64,000 bases of DNA from positions 124,001 through 188,000 of the forward strand of contig NZ_JAFICC010000007.1 in assembly GCF_017833415.1 (NCBI RefSeq). Reading direction: 5' to 3'. The stretch comes from Flavobacterium sp. 1355 (GTDB taxonomy: Bacteria > Bacteroidota > Bacteroidia > Flavobacteriales > Flavobacteriaceae). Within the stretch, counting starts at the first letter, position 1. Each line of letters begins with the position of its first letter. The notes beneath the pieces are model-generated. The model searched no databases, was not told where the DNA came from, and saw nothing but the letters and a program-made list of their open reading frames with translations. This document shows positions 56,234 to 64,000 of the stretch, in pieces. The position numbers were made by a program, and so were the translations under genes.

Positions 56234-56535
56234 AAACCCATCAAACGCATGCCCTAACTCATGAGCAACCGATATAGGAAGGTCTACTGTTACTTCCCAT
56301 TTCATTAGGACCTCCTGTTGTATTGGAAGGGTCCCAACTAACCCTACCCGAAATACCTCCTGATGAATTACTACCTTCTCCGATAGCTATAAATTTAGAG
56401 TTTTTCTGTAATTCCCCAACTAGTTCTGCTCCAGCCTTACCACTTCTAATTTTATCTAAAGCAGCGGGTATTTTTCACCTTAGGATCAATATTCATCCAT
56501 CGACCAAGTGCAGGGTCATAATTACGTGCCCCATA
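55929..56535 (-). pseudogene. Rhs core end fused to M91-like metalloprotease toxin, frameshifted
   Basis: On the minus strand the conserved Rhs segment GARNYDPALGRWMNIDP (near 56535-56480) is followed by WDPSNTTGGPNEMG, SRPSYI, VAHELGHAFDG (HELGH at 56249-56263) and ENGLSL-THYNND. This is the pattern of M91 (NleD-like) zinc peptidases. At least three frame changes break it: after the Rhs core, before HELGH and after it, plus a 2-nt deletion relative to the other copy. The IS1-family element interrupts the Rhs part at about 56536. Confidence 0.7.
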
Positions 56536-56538
56536 ATT

Positions 56539-57262
56539 TTTAAGAACATGATTTTAGAAGATAAACTTACTGTTTTATTACTCAAATCCAAAAATAGATC
56601 TTCAAAACAGCAGTAAAAATCACTAAACTTTTACTGAAACAAATTGTCCTGCGGTTGAGTCGTTTCAGATGAGTTCTGAGTGTCAGATTCTTCCTTTCAA
56701 TATGATTTGTTCCGAAACGTTTGATAGAATGCACTTTCTCATCAATCAGATACCTATAGTTTTTAAGTCTGTCCGTAAATATCTTCTTAGCGTCAGATAA
56801 TTTGAGAGTTTCCAAAACACGATTCAGCGTTTTATTAGTTCGTTTCCCAACATTAAAACTCACCACATTTTTAGAGTTCTTTTCCAGAGCATAAACCAAC
56901 CATATATAATTTTTCTTGTGTCTGATATACGTGCACAGCTCATCAACTTCATAAGTTTTGCCTCTGCTGATAATTGGTTTGGTAATACTTCTGGCAATTG
57001 ATATAATTCTTTTCAATAATGTCGTAGCAGATATTTTCAGTATTCTTGCGGTGCTTCTTATTCCTAGTCCTTCCTTTGTGAACAACACTATCTCCTGATT
57101 GATATCCCTTTTGTAGGCGTTGTAGCTATAGTCAATCTGCTGTCTTCTTTGACAAACACAACATTTATAACGCTGATTTCCGTTAGATTGAAATCCATTT
57201 TGTATGCATTTACCATTGCAAAATTACATTTTATTTTCATGACCTAATTTGAAACACTAAGG
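56539..57262 (-). mobile_element. IS1-family insertion sequence, apparently inactive
   Basis: The element interrupts an Rhs core sequence at about 56536-56539. A possible end CCTTAGTGTTTCAAATTAGG lies near 57243-57262; I could not find a matching end on the other side, so the boundaries are approximate. The transposase gene is frameshifted near its start. Confidence 0.6.
56582..57240 (-). pseudogene. IS1-family transposase, frameshifted near the N-terminus
   Basis: From ATG 57240 the frame reads MKIKCNF, then a single missing base (TTTT where TTTTT would keep the frame) shifts it to CNGKCIQNGFQSNGNQRYKC, CVCQRRQQI, KRDINQEIVLF. The catalytic half has YEVDELCTYIRHKK, IFTDRLKNYRYLI and HIERKNLTLRTHLKRLNRRT, matching IS1 InsB-type DDE transposases. 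It is 219 codons in all. Without the missing base the gene would be intact, so it is a recent decay or a sequencing error. Confidence 0.8.
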
Positions 57263-57305
57263 TAAGGCAAAAGCATTGTAAGGCTTATTAAAAGACAAAA
57301 AAAGA

Positions 57306-57340
57306 AAGAGACGACCTGCTGGCCGTCTCTTTTCTATTCA
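57306..57340. terminator. Hairpin terminator
   Basis: AGAGACGACC-TGCT-GGCCGTCTCT with an A-run upstream and T-rich sequence downstream, between the IS1 element and the next lipoprotein gene. Suitable for either strand. Confidence 0.75.
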
Positions 57341-57437
57341 ATAATTAAAGTTTTATATTCTTTTTCAGTTAGTTAAGTGATTAAATTATAAAAACACCTA
57401 ATCTGTAACATTACCCCAACAACGAATATATTACTAC

Positions 57438-57890
57438 TTAATCTGAAACACTATCGAATTTTGTAAAACAAAAATCTTTACTTGAATTGGACAATTCTTT
57501 TAATAATTTTTCTGGCAGTTTTATATTTTCTTTACAGAAATTTTTTAGTTTATAATTATTTAAACTGTCTCTCATTAAAACATTAGCTGTTTGGATATCG
57601 CTGGAATAAAACCAAATATTTTCCTGATTATCAACATAAATTAACCAATCTTGATTTTTTCCAAATGACATAAATACACTTTGTTGGTAAATTAATTTAT
57701 TATCTTTATCAGCAACTCCATACGTCAAGCTACCATCATTGTATTCTTTAAGAACTATATTTATGCTCTTTGAATAATATAATCCTGTTTCATTTATAAA
57801 AACATCTCCTTTTATAATTTTACTACTCTTCTTTTGACAAGAAAGAAAAGTCATCAATATTATTAGTAATATTAGTTTTTTCATTTTCAA
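57438..57890 (-). CDS. Small lipoprotein, putative immunity protein
   Basis: The 150-aa product has a lipoprotein signal (LLIILMTFLSC) with Cys18. The mature part has no recognised domain. It begins 8 nt after the end of a Rhs-type toxin fragment, the usual site of the matching immunity gene. A periplasm-facing lipoprotein immunity would suit a toxin that acts on the envelope; that is inference. Confidence 0.62.
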   Translation of the reverse strand: MKMKKLILLIILMTFLSCQKKSSKIIKGDVFINETGLYYSKSINIVLKEYNDGSLTYGVADKDNKLIYQQSVFMSFGKNQDWLIYVDNQENIWFYSSDIQTANVLMRDSLNNYKLKNFCKENIKLPEKLLKELSNSSKDFCFTKFDSVSD

Positions 57891-57898
57891 TTTATTTT

Positions 57899-58917
57899 TT
57901 ATCTTCTATAACCACGTCTTCCACTTGTAGTTGTTCCTTTATTATCATTATACTCTTTAGCGTCTTTTCTATTAACTTGTACAGTTTGTTTCCATCTTAT
58001 AGTTATGTCATAATCTTTTGCACTACCTTTATAATAATCTGCATAAACATTATCTCCGCTGTACTTGTTAGGATTAATTCTGTCACGCCATTTTAAAGAA
58101 TAATCAAATGTAAAAGTTTCATTCTTAGAATTATATTTACCTGTAACTTCATAACTAAAATAAAGTGTTCCATGAAGTATTTCATATCCACTAAAATAAC
58201 CATCTTGTATTTCAACATGAAAGTTAGAAGATTTTTTAGTTATAGTATTAAGATGTTTTTCAATCATTTCATTTGCAATACCATTTGAACTTGATATCAA
58301 TAATTCATTTATTATATCATTATCTCTCATGTATTCCCCCCAGTAACCTTCATTATAATTTAAATCTCTTCCTGTACCATTTGTCCAATGAGAAAAAAGC
58401 TCATACCCACGAGCATCGAATAGAAAATTATTTGGCCACCAATTAGGAGTATTAACAGTAAAATTTCTAAATATCCAATCGTTATATCTTTTTATAGGAC
58501 CTGGACCTTCATTACTTTTCTTACTGCCATCCGTATTTAAACCTTGACTTGCCATTGCTTCTGAAAACTTACACTTTGGCCTGTATTATTCACATAACCT
58601 CCTCTATTATAGTCATAATGCTCTCCTTCTGCACCACTTGGGTCTGCCCAAAAAATTGGACTATTATCAAAAGCAACATAAGGAGACATCGAATAGTGCG
58701 TTATCGGGTCTTGAACCACCCATCTTGCAATAGTAGGGTCATATTGACGCATGTCCATCGCATACATGTTAAGCCCCATCTCGTCCTGCAACTCTTTTCC
58801 ATTATACTTATACTTATAATTAGAATTAACGACAGGTGCCCCATACCCCATATGTTTTAAGCCAAAAGGATAATAATTGCTCTCTTCCTTAATAGCCAGT
58901 ATCTTGTCATAGCTCAG
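57899..58917 (-). pseudogene. 5'-truncated, frameshifted Rhs C-terminal toxin
   Basis: The frame begins inside the Rhs core (LSYDKILAIKEESNYYPFGL; YKYNGKELQDEMGLNMY) and continues QYDPTIARWVVQDP, FDNSPIFWADPSGAEG. At about 58545-58555 the core frame shifts at a TTTT run into the C-terminal part SEAMASQGLNTDGS, so about 220 residues of toxin are out of frame. That end is Asn/Tyr/Trp-rich (FSHWTNGTGRDLNY, YNEGYWGEYMRDND); its activity is unknown. The 5' end is lost. Confidence 0.7.
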
Positions 58918-59443
58918 GTATAAATATCATTTGGTATCATATCGAAAAAATTCTGGTTTTATGCTTAGTGTGGGCTTCTTATTTTTCTAGTAGCGGGAAC
59001 CAGACTCTAAACAGTACATTTTTTTTTAATATTTTGTTGTACAGTTTTCAAGATTTTTATCTCTTCACATTTAGACAATCTATATCATCAGTAACTCTGG
59101 AACACAATGTTGCATTTTACTCCATTTTAGATTATTTAAGGCAATATTAAAACAAAAAAGATGAGTATTTATGTTCCATTTTAAATTACTTTTTGTTGAT
59201 ATTAATTCTATTTCAACATGTTAGAAGTCTAAATCTCATATCACTAACTTTGAAACATTACTGATTTAGATATAGATTTTTAAGATAGAAATTAAACGCA
59301 GTATAACAAAAGTAATAAATATATATTTTAAATATTTATTACTTTTTTCTTTTGTAGAAGAATTAAATCCATTAATAATATATATTTGCTATTGTAAAAG
59401 GGCTAAAAAAAAACGGTTTGATTATCTAAAACATTATTTTAAA
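58918..59443. other. AT-rich spacer at an Rhs break
   Basis: Beyond the break in the Rhs core at about 58917, no gene is visible. A possible -7 box TATATTTG at 59381-59388 precedes the plus-strand gene at 59444, but no TTG lies at the standard spacing. Confidence 0.45.
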
Positions 59444-59905
59444 ATGATAGACAATAAATATGTCGAAAAAGCAAATAATTTACTCAAAGTAATCGATATT
59501 GCAATTGAGGTTATTAAAGAATTCCCTCCAAAAGATTTTAATTCTAATCACATAGAAACCTTTGTTAATGGTTATTTAGAATTTAAAAATAGAATCGAAA
59601 ATGCAGAAGCACAATATAAAAATTTGAAAAGTCTTTCCTATGTTGAAAATGATTTATTTACTTATTTTCAAGAGGGAAATGGTAAAGCAGTGAACGAATT
59701 TTGGATTAAAGTAAGAGAACATAATCTACCATTTAAACGTATTAATAAATTACCAAAGATACTTAAGAGGAAGAAGATTAAAAATAGAATAGAATACGAC
59801 TATATAACTGATGTTATACTTCCATTTAAACAAGAAAAGATTATAACAGATGATCAGGTTAATTTGTTAGAGAGTCTATTAAAAGATTTTGAATCAAAAA
59901 AATAA
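59444..59905 (+). CDS. Hypothetical helical protein, convergent with Rhs fragment
   Basis: The 153-aa product has no signal peptide and is strongly helical and charged (KANNLLKVIDIAIEVIKEF; YLEFKNRIENAEAQYKNLKS). It is the only plus-strand gene in the Rhs graveyard. It ends 29 nt from the end of the GIY-YIG-like toxin fragment with a shared terminator between them. It might be that toxin's immunity protein in inverted orientation. No family is recognised. Confidence 0.6.
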   Translation: MIDNKYVEKANNLLKVIDIAIEVIKEFPPKDFNSNHIETFVNGYLEFKNRIENAEAQYKNLKSLSYVENDLFTYFQEGNGKAVNEFWIKVREHNLPFKRINKLPKILKRKKIKNRIEYDYITDVILPFKQEKIITDDQVNLLESLLKDFESKK

Positions 59906-59933
59906 AAGGGGCAAAATGCCCCTTTTATTTTTA
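59904..59933. terminator. Bidirectional terminator between convergent genes
   Basis: AAAAGGGGCAAAATGCCCCTTTT forms a perfect 8-9 bp stem with A/T runs on both sides, between the gene ending at 59905 and the Rhs fragment ending at 59935. Confidence 0.85.
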
Positions 59934-59934
59934 A

Positions 59935-61134
59935 TTAGAATTTCAATGTTTTCCCCCAATCTATATATTTTGTCAGGTTATCATTTTTTGGACTAATACC
60001 ATTAATGCTATTACCCGAAATACCTGCTTTCCTATAGCTTTCAATTTGTAATTGCTCACTTCCCCTAATTGCCCAATAAGCAGAATCTAACGCCCTAGTT
60101 GTATAACCCCCAGGAATCGTCGCAGCAGCAAATGTTGAAAGAGTAGCCGCGCCATACCCTTTAATGTGATGTGTAGCATCACGAGCCTTTACTATACTTT
60201 CAGGAGTTCCATAACCACTTGATCTACCTACGTATACTTTACCGTCTTTACTCTTCTTAGTGTATGTAACATAGTAAAAGCCAGACGGATCAAGTGCTCG
60301 ATCTATAGCATCAGTCACATTATTCACCTCACTTGCTAAAGCAGCTCGATTATCCCATAACCATACACCTGAAGCAGCTCCATATACTACTGGTATCAAA
60401 ACATCATCTGCAATACCAATTCCAGTGGCATCATCTGCTGCCAAGCCTATGGCAGCAATCGATGCATATTTAAATGAGCTATGATTATATTTTCCTTTTT
60501 TCGGTGGATCTCCTCCTTCTCCCTCGGTATTTGCACTTTCACCATTACTAGCTGTCGCAGTTCCGTTATTATTAAAAGTCCATTTTGTTTCCTTATTATC
60601 ATCTGATTTCCTCACCAATTCGTCAATAAATGACTTCGATAATCTACCATCAGGGTCTACAAAAAATAATGGATCATTGTATGCGTAATTGTATGGTGAC
60701 CAACGTCTTGATACTTCGGCAGCAGGATCAATATTCATAAATCTGCCAAGTGCAGGATCATAATTACGTGCGCCATAGTCGTAAAAGTTAAGCCCCAGCT
60801 CGTCTTGGAGCTCCTTTCCGTTGTACTTATACTTATTCTCAAAACCAATTTTAACTGTGTTATACCCTTCCTGTTTCAGACCGAAAGGATAGAAATTGCT
60901 CTCTTCCTTAATCGCCAGAGTTTTGTCATAACTCAGTCGAATATTACCCAAATGATCTTTGTACTGGTAAATGTATTTATAAGAACTTCCTGAAACCTCA
61001 ACATAACCTTCTGCCGTTGGGAAAAACTTTAATGCATTATTTTCGTACTGATAACCTCCAAGATAATCTGTAGTGATATCAGAGGTTGGTGGATTACAAA
61101 AACCGCTACATGAAGTGGCTTTATTAAAACTCTT
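59935..61134 (-). pseudogene. 5'-truncated Rhs with GIY-YIG-like nuclease C-terminus
   Basis: An open frame of 399 codons begins directly after a TAA at 61137 without a start codon. It contains the core motifs DHLGNIRLSYDK, KYKYNGKELQDELGLNFYDY, GARNYDPALGRFMNIDP and YNYAYNDPLFFVDPDG. The C-terminal domain reads FYYVTYTKKSKDGKVYVGRS, ARDATHHIKGYG, and RGSEQLQIESY, a pattern like a GIY-YIG nuclease. It could be a silent donor of a C-terminal toxin. The final ~150 residues are intact. Confidence 0.75.
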
Positions 61135-61145
61135 TTAAACATTGA

Positions 61146-61859
61146 TTACAAATAACTATTAAAATCTGTTTCATTTATTTTTTCATTGTAAAATAGTTCA
61201 ATAATTTTTGCTGACTGTGCATCAGCATTTGAACCAAACCTCATTGTTGTAAAATAAGTTAATTTTTTAAATTTGTTATAATCTCCGTATATGACAGTAG
61301 AAAATGAATTTGCTTCACCATCTTTAACTGTTTCAGATTTAGCTAATAATGCAGTCTTCAAATCGAAATATAGGTATGTAATTTTACCATTTATTAGTGT
61401 GGCTTTTATTTTATTACATTTTCTTGATTCAAAATCCTCTATAGAAACATATTCTAATTTATAAAGGGACGTATCTAAATAATCCAATTCATTAAAAATA
61501 TTCTTTTTAAATTCTTTATCTTTAAATTGATCTTGATTAGCAAGAACCTTCTTTCCGTCAGACAATTGATACCCTAATTTTCCATCATACCAAGATTTAT
61601 AAACTGTACGATCCTGATATAAGATTTCAAAACTTCCTTTATTAGGTATCATCTCTTTTGTAATCCAATTAACAGCTCGCCCATCCATTTGCGTTTCCGA
61701 GTTACAATAGAGAGTGCTTATACTTTTTAAAAAAGATTTTCCTCCCATAGCTTCAATCGCATTTTCAACAATTTTAATGGCTTTGCTATCTTGTTGTGCA
61801 TTAATAGAATTTGTTAGAATACAAAATGCAATTATGATATATAACTTTAATTTGTTCAT
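61146..61859 (-). CDS. Exported protein, possibly LolA-fold-like
   Basis: The 237-aa product has a signal peptide ending at INAQQDS (MNKLKLYIIIAFCILTNSIN). The mature start IVENAIEAMGGKSFLKSIST and later beta-rich parts (LEYVSIEDFESRKCNKIKAT, YLYFDLKTALLAKSETVKDG) resemble outer-membrane-lipoprotein-sorting or DUF4292-like sheets. It lies between two Rhs fragments, so it may be an immunity or unrelated protein. Confidence 0.6.
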   Translation of the reverse strand: MNKLKLYIIIAFCILTNSINAQQDSKAIKIVENAIEAMGGKSFLKSISTLYCNSETQMDGRAVNWITKEMIPNKGSFEILYQDRTVYKSWYDGKLGYQLSDGKKVLANQDQFKDKEFKKNIFNELDYLDTSLYKLEYVSIEDFESRKCNKIKATLINGKITYLYFDLKTALLAKSETVKDGEANSFSTVIYGDYNKFKKLTYFTTMRFGSNADAQSAKIIELFYNEKINETDFNSYL

Positions 61860-61883
61860 TTTTATTATTATTTAAATATTGAT

Positions 61884-62066
61884 TTATTGCCTTTTAACAA
61901 AGAAAGATATAATTAATGCTAGTATACCAAATGCAACCAGAATAAGAATCCGGTAATATTTAGAATTATAGTATTTATTAAATGCATTATCATTTGGTTT
62001 TTTCTTAAAATCTACTAAAGTGTAAATTATAAATGCTATTCCGATAATGTAATATATGTACATCAT
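61884..62066 (-). CDS. Small two-helix membrane protein
   Basis: The 60-aa product has two hydrophobic segments (MMYIYYIIGIAFIIYTLVDF and RILILVAFGILALIISFFVK). It sits 43 nt downstream of an Rhs fragment and 24 nt upstream of the exported protein gene, a plausible immunity position. A short gene with no family match. Confidence 0.55.
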   Translation of the reverse strand: MMYIYYIIGIAFIIYTLVDFKKKPNDNAFNKYYNSKYYRILILVAFGILALIISFFVKRQ

Positions 62067-62109
62067 ATGTTTTTTTATTTTTTATCTCTAATTTCATCTC
62101 CGAGCTTAT

Positions 62110-63111
62110 CTACTCCATTGAAAAGGTTATCAGAACGATTTGTTCTGTTGGTCCAAAGACACTTGATCCTCCAATTTTCCTAGAAGCTGTTTCAATTACT
62201 GCTTTTGTTAAGACTTTCTCAAAGGTTAAATTGCCTTCAAACGCATCATTTACTAGCTCTCCACCAGTACCAACCACTGAAATAATTCCTCCAACTTCTG
62301 CCATACCTGCTGCTAAAGGTGCTCCATATCCAGTAGCAGCTACTGGAATTGCCAATGCAGTCATTCCATCACCAAGATTTTGCATTAAACCAGGTACAAT
62401 ATCACCTATTACATCCATACTTCCTTTATGTTTAGATATCAAAGTACCATCATCTGTAGTCACACTAACATCATCAACATTCATTTTTTCACCATTATTT
62501 ACAACAAAATTTCCATCCGGAGCAAAATTAATCATCGTACTATAATCGCCCGTATGAGCAGTTCCATTAGCAAAAACTTGTTTTACATTTCCGTACCCTT
62601 TTGCTTCTGCCTGTTCTTTAGTTTTAACATCATTATCATAAGTTATATGTTGTTGACCATTAGCACCAGTCCAATTTATCCAATCATCAGGAGCCATTCC
62701 ATCTGGATCAATAAAGTAAATTGGATTATCAAAAGCATAATTATATGGGCTAAATCTTCTCATCTTTTCAGCCAAAGGGTCAATATTCATCCAACGTCCT
62801 ATTGCAGGGTCATAATTCCTTGCTCCATAGTCGTACATGTTAAGCCCCAGCTCGTCTTGTAACTCTTTGCCATTGTACTTATACTTATAATTAGAATTAA
62901 CAACAGGTGCCCCATACCCCATATGTTTTAAGCCAAAAGGGTAGTAGTTATTTTCGTCCTTAATCGCCAGAGTTTTGTCATAACTAATACGAATGTTACC
63001 CAAATGATCTTTGTACTGGTAAATGTATTTATAAGAACTTCCGGAAGCCTCCACATAACCTTCTGTGGTTGGGAAAAACTTAAGTGTCGTGTTCAATAGC
63101 GGGAAAGCCAT
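62110..63111 (-). pseudogene. 5'-truncated Rhs core with short C-terminus
   Basis: The 333-codon frame starts at ATG 63111 just after an in-frame TAG, within a joint sequence that continues into TLKFFPTTEGYVEASGSSYK and DHLGNIRISYDK. Core motifs are NSNYKYKYNGKELQDELGLN, YDYGARNYDPAIGRWMNIDP and FDNPIYFIDPDGMAPDDW. The tail reads GGELVNDAFEGNLTFEKVLT and then shifts frame: an alternative frame gives NGVDKLGDEIRDKK up to the TAA beyond 62110. So the end is probably frameshifted. Confidence 0.65.
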
Positions 63112-63181
63112 CCGCTATGGCATGGCTTTCTTTATTGATTTTTATATGAGTAGGAAAATCACACCAGTCCAAACAATATTT

Positions 63182-63691
63182 TTATTTATAAATGAACTTG
63201 TTTTTGCTTAAATTGTACTTATAATTTCTTTGGTTTTTTTCATAAAAACCATCAAAACCAAAAAAAACAAATTCTTTCCAACCTTCAAAATGTTGCTTTG
63301 CTAACTTTTTATTGGAAAAATTAAGTAAACCAATATATATAATAGTATCATTCGATTTGTCCACAAAACCAATATACTGTCTGTTATACTTAAAAAATTT
63401 ATTTTTAACATTTTTAGGGTCTCTATACTTAGCTTTAATTTTAGATTTATCTAAATTTAGACTGTCTAAAATAGTGGTTTCGTATTCGTAATAGTTTTTA
63501 AATAAAAAATTCTCTGTTTTTTTTACGTCATCAATTGTTGGAGTATATGGGATTTTATAATTGGGTTCAACAAATGGATATTTCGTGTTTACATCAAAAA
63601 TAACTCCTTCACCACAATAATATCCCTCTAGTTTAATCATTTTAGGATATTGTAAAATACTAACTAATAATATTAAAGCAATTTTTTTCAT
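63182..63691 (-). CDS. Putative immunity protein, duplicated (copy 2)
   Basis: A 169-aa product differing from the copy at 55417 by one visible residue (Met18). It follows the intact end of the M91-like toxin after 2 nt. Synteny with its toxin is kept in both copies, supporting a linked toxin-immunity pair. Confidence 0.7.
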   Translation of the reverse strand: MKKIALILLVSILQYPKMIKLEGYYCGEGVIFDVNTKYPFVEPNYKIPYTPTIDDVKKTENFLFKNYYEYETTILDSLNLDKSKIKAKYRDPKNVKNKFFKYNRQYIGFVDKSNDTIIYIGLLNFSNKKLAKQHFEGWKEFVFFGFDGFYEKNQRNYKYNLSKNKFIYK

Positions 63692-63693
63692 AT

Positions 63694-64000
63694 TTATTTA
63701 TATTGAAAAGGTATAACTGTTGTTGTAGTTCCTGATATAGGAACTATTTGCATCCCAGACGAAGAATAGTTAGTTTGTAAATGTGTAGTTGGCATTGTTT
63801 GTTGTTGAAAATATCTAGTGCTACTACCATTTGAATTTATAGCTTGACCCAGTGCATTACCATTTGCATCATTACTATAGTGAGTTCTTAATGACAACCC
63901 ATTTTCTCCTCTAATTCTATTTTCCCAATGCATAGATTCATATTCTGCAAACGTACCCATGCCAGGAGCTCCAAGTAATGTATTATCAATTACTCCATCC
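63694..64000 (-). CDS. C-terminal end of M91-like metalloprotease toxin, partial
   Basis: The frame continues beyond the window edge: DGVIDNTLLGAPGMGTFAEY, ESMHWENRIRGENGLSLRTH and so on to PFQYK. The ENRIRGENGLSLRTHY motif fits M91 (NleD-like) zinc peptidases, whose HELGH lies upstream and is seen in the decayed copy at 56249. It is probably the end of a full-length Rhs toxin gene to the right. Confidence 0.7.
   Translation of the reverse strand, partial: DGVIDNTLLGAPGMGTFAEYESMHWENRIRGENGLSLRTHYSNDANGNALGQAINSNGSSTRYFQQQTMPTTHLQTNYSSSGMQIVPISGTTTTVIPFQYK

Larger units (their letters stand above)
63153..64000. repeat. Duplicated block, copy 2 (partner 55388-56233)
   Basis: Nearly identical to 55388-56233 and open-ended at the window edge. 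This copy keeps the toxin frame that the other has lost, so it is likely the parental copy or has been kept by selection. Confidence 0.9.

Noticed and set aside
56323-56616. 97-aa plus-strand frame across the Rhs/IS1 junction
   Set aside because: It is antisense to the recognised Rhs core and toxin sequence and crosses the IS1 boundary.
57899-58537. Colicin-M-like or pore-forming assignment for the Rhs tip
   Set aside because: No catalytic motif or hydrophobic hairpin is visible; the tip is left as unknown.
58968-59150. 60-aa plus-strand frame in the Rhs spacer
   Set aside because: Low-complexity Phe/Ser-rich translation of an AT-rich spacer with no start context or homology.

Overview
The window looks like chromosomal DNA of a Flavobacterium-like member of the Bacteroidota. 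The evidence is the low GC content, promoters of the form TTG-N19-TAnnTTTG ahead of the tRNA genes, many short lipoproteins, a large RiPP export locus and Rhs proteins of the 'DHLGNIRLSYDK / GARNYDPALGRW' type.

Layout. 1-4.3 kb: end of a lipoprotein gene, the GTPases der and era (with an orphan membrane gene between two inverted copies of a small palindromic repeat), and an initiator tRNA-Met. 4.4-7.1 kb: four unrelated small genes in one orientation, separated by three ~130-bp repeats whose ends resemble integron attC sites. 7.2-8.7 kb: a SPOUT RNA methyltransferase, tRNA-Glu and a small hypothetical gene. 9.0-35.6 kb: a long same-strand locus for an extracellular contractile injection system (eCIS). 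It holds a DUF4255 cap protein, sheath, two tube proteins, DUF5908, a CIS-tube/LysM protein, VgrG-like spike, PAAR tip, gp25, two large baseplate proteins, a 944-aa unknown, a tape-measure-type protein, two DUF4157 cargo-like proteins, a CHAP-type hydrolase and an AAA+ ATPase.

36.3-49.8 kb: a RiPP locus built from two divergent transcription units around a TPR/AraC regulator. The minus-strand unit has a 42-aa double-glycine precursor, a putative HExxH-like modifying enzyme, an exported metalloprotease-like protein, a C39-peptidase ABC exporter and an HlyD partner. The plus-strand unit has a 54-aa double-glycine precursor whose predicted core has four Thr and no Cys or Ser, a lipoprotein subtilase and a split LanB dehydratase. 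I see no LanC cyclase. Both precursors are too short for ordinary ORF calling. A shared GAATTCCGACA motif lies upstream of the regulator and of the second precursor. 49.8-53.6 kb: GH130 enzyme, GT39-type glycosyltransferase, DUF4269 protein.

53.7-64.0 kb: a second tRNA-fMet with a degenerate partial copy behind it, an XRE regulator, then a graveyard of 5'-truncated Rhs C-terminal toxin fragments on the minus strand. Most are followed by a putative immunity gene. It contains an ~846-bp duplication (55388-56233 and 63153-64000), an IS1-family insertion, several frameshifts and a small membrane gene broken by an in-frame TAG. The full-length Rhs gene is probably beyond the right edge.

All functional calls are from reading motifs and family resemblance; no database search was run.
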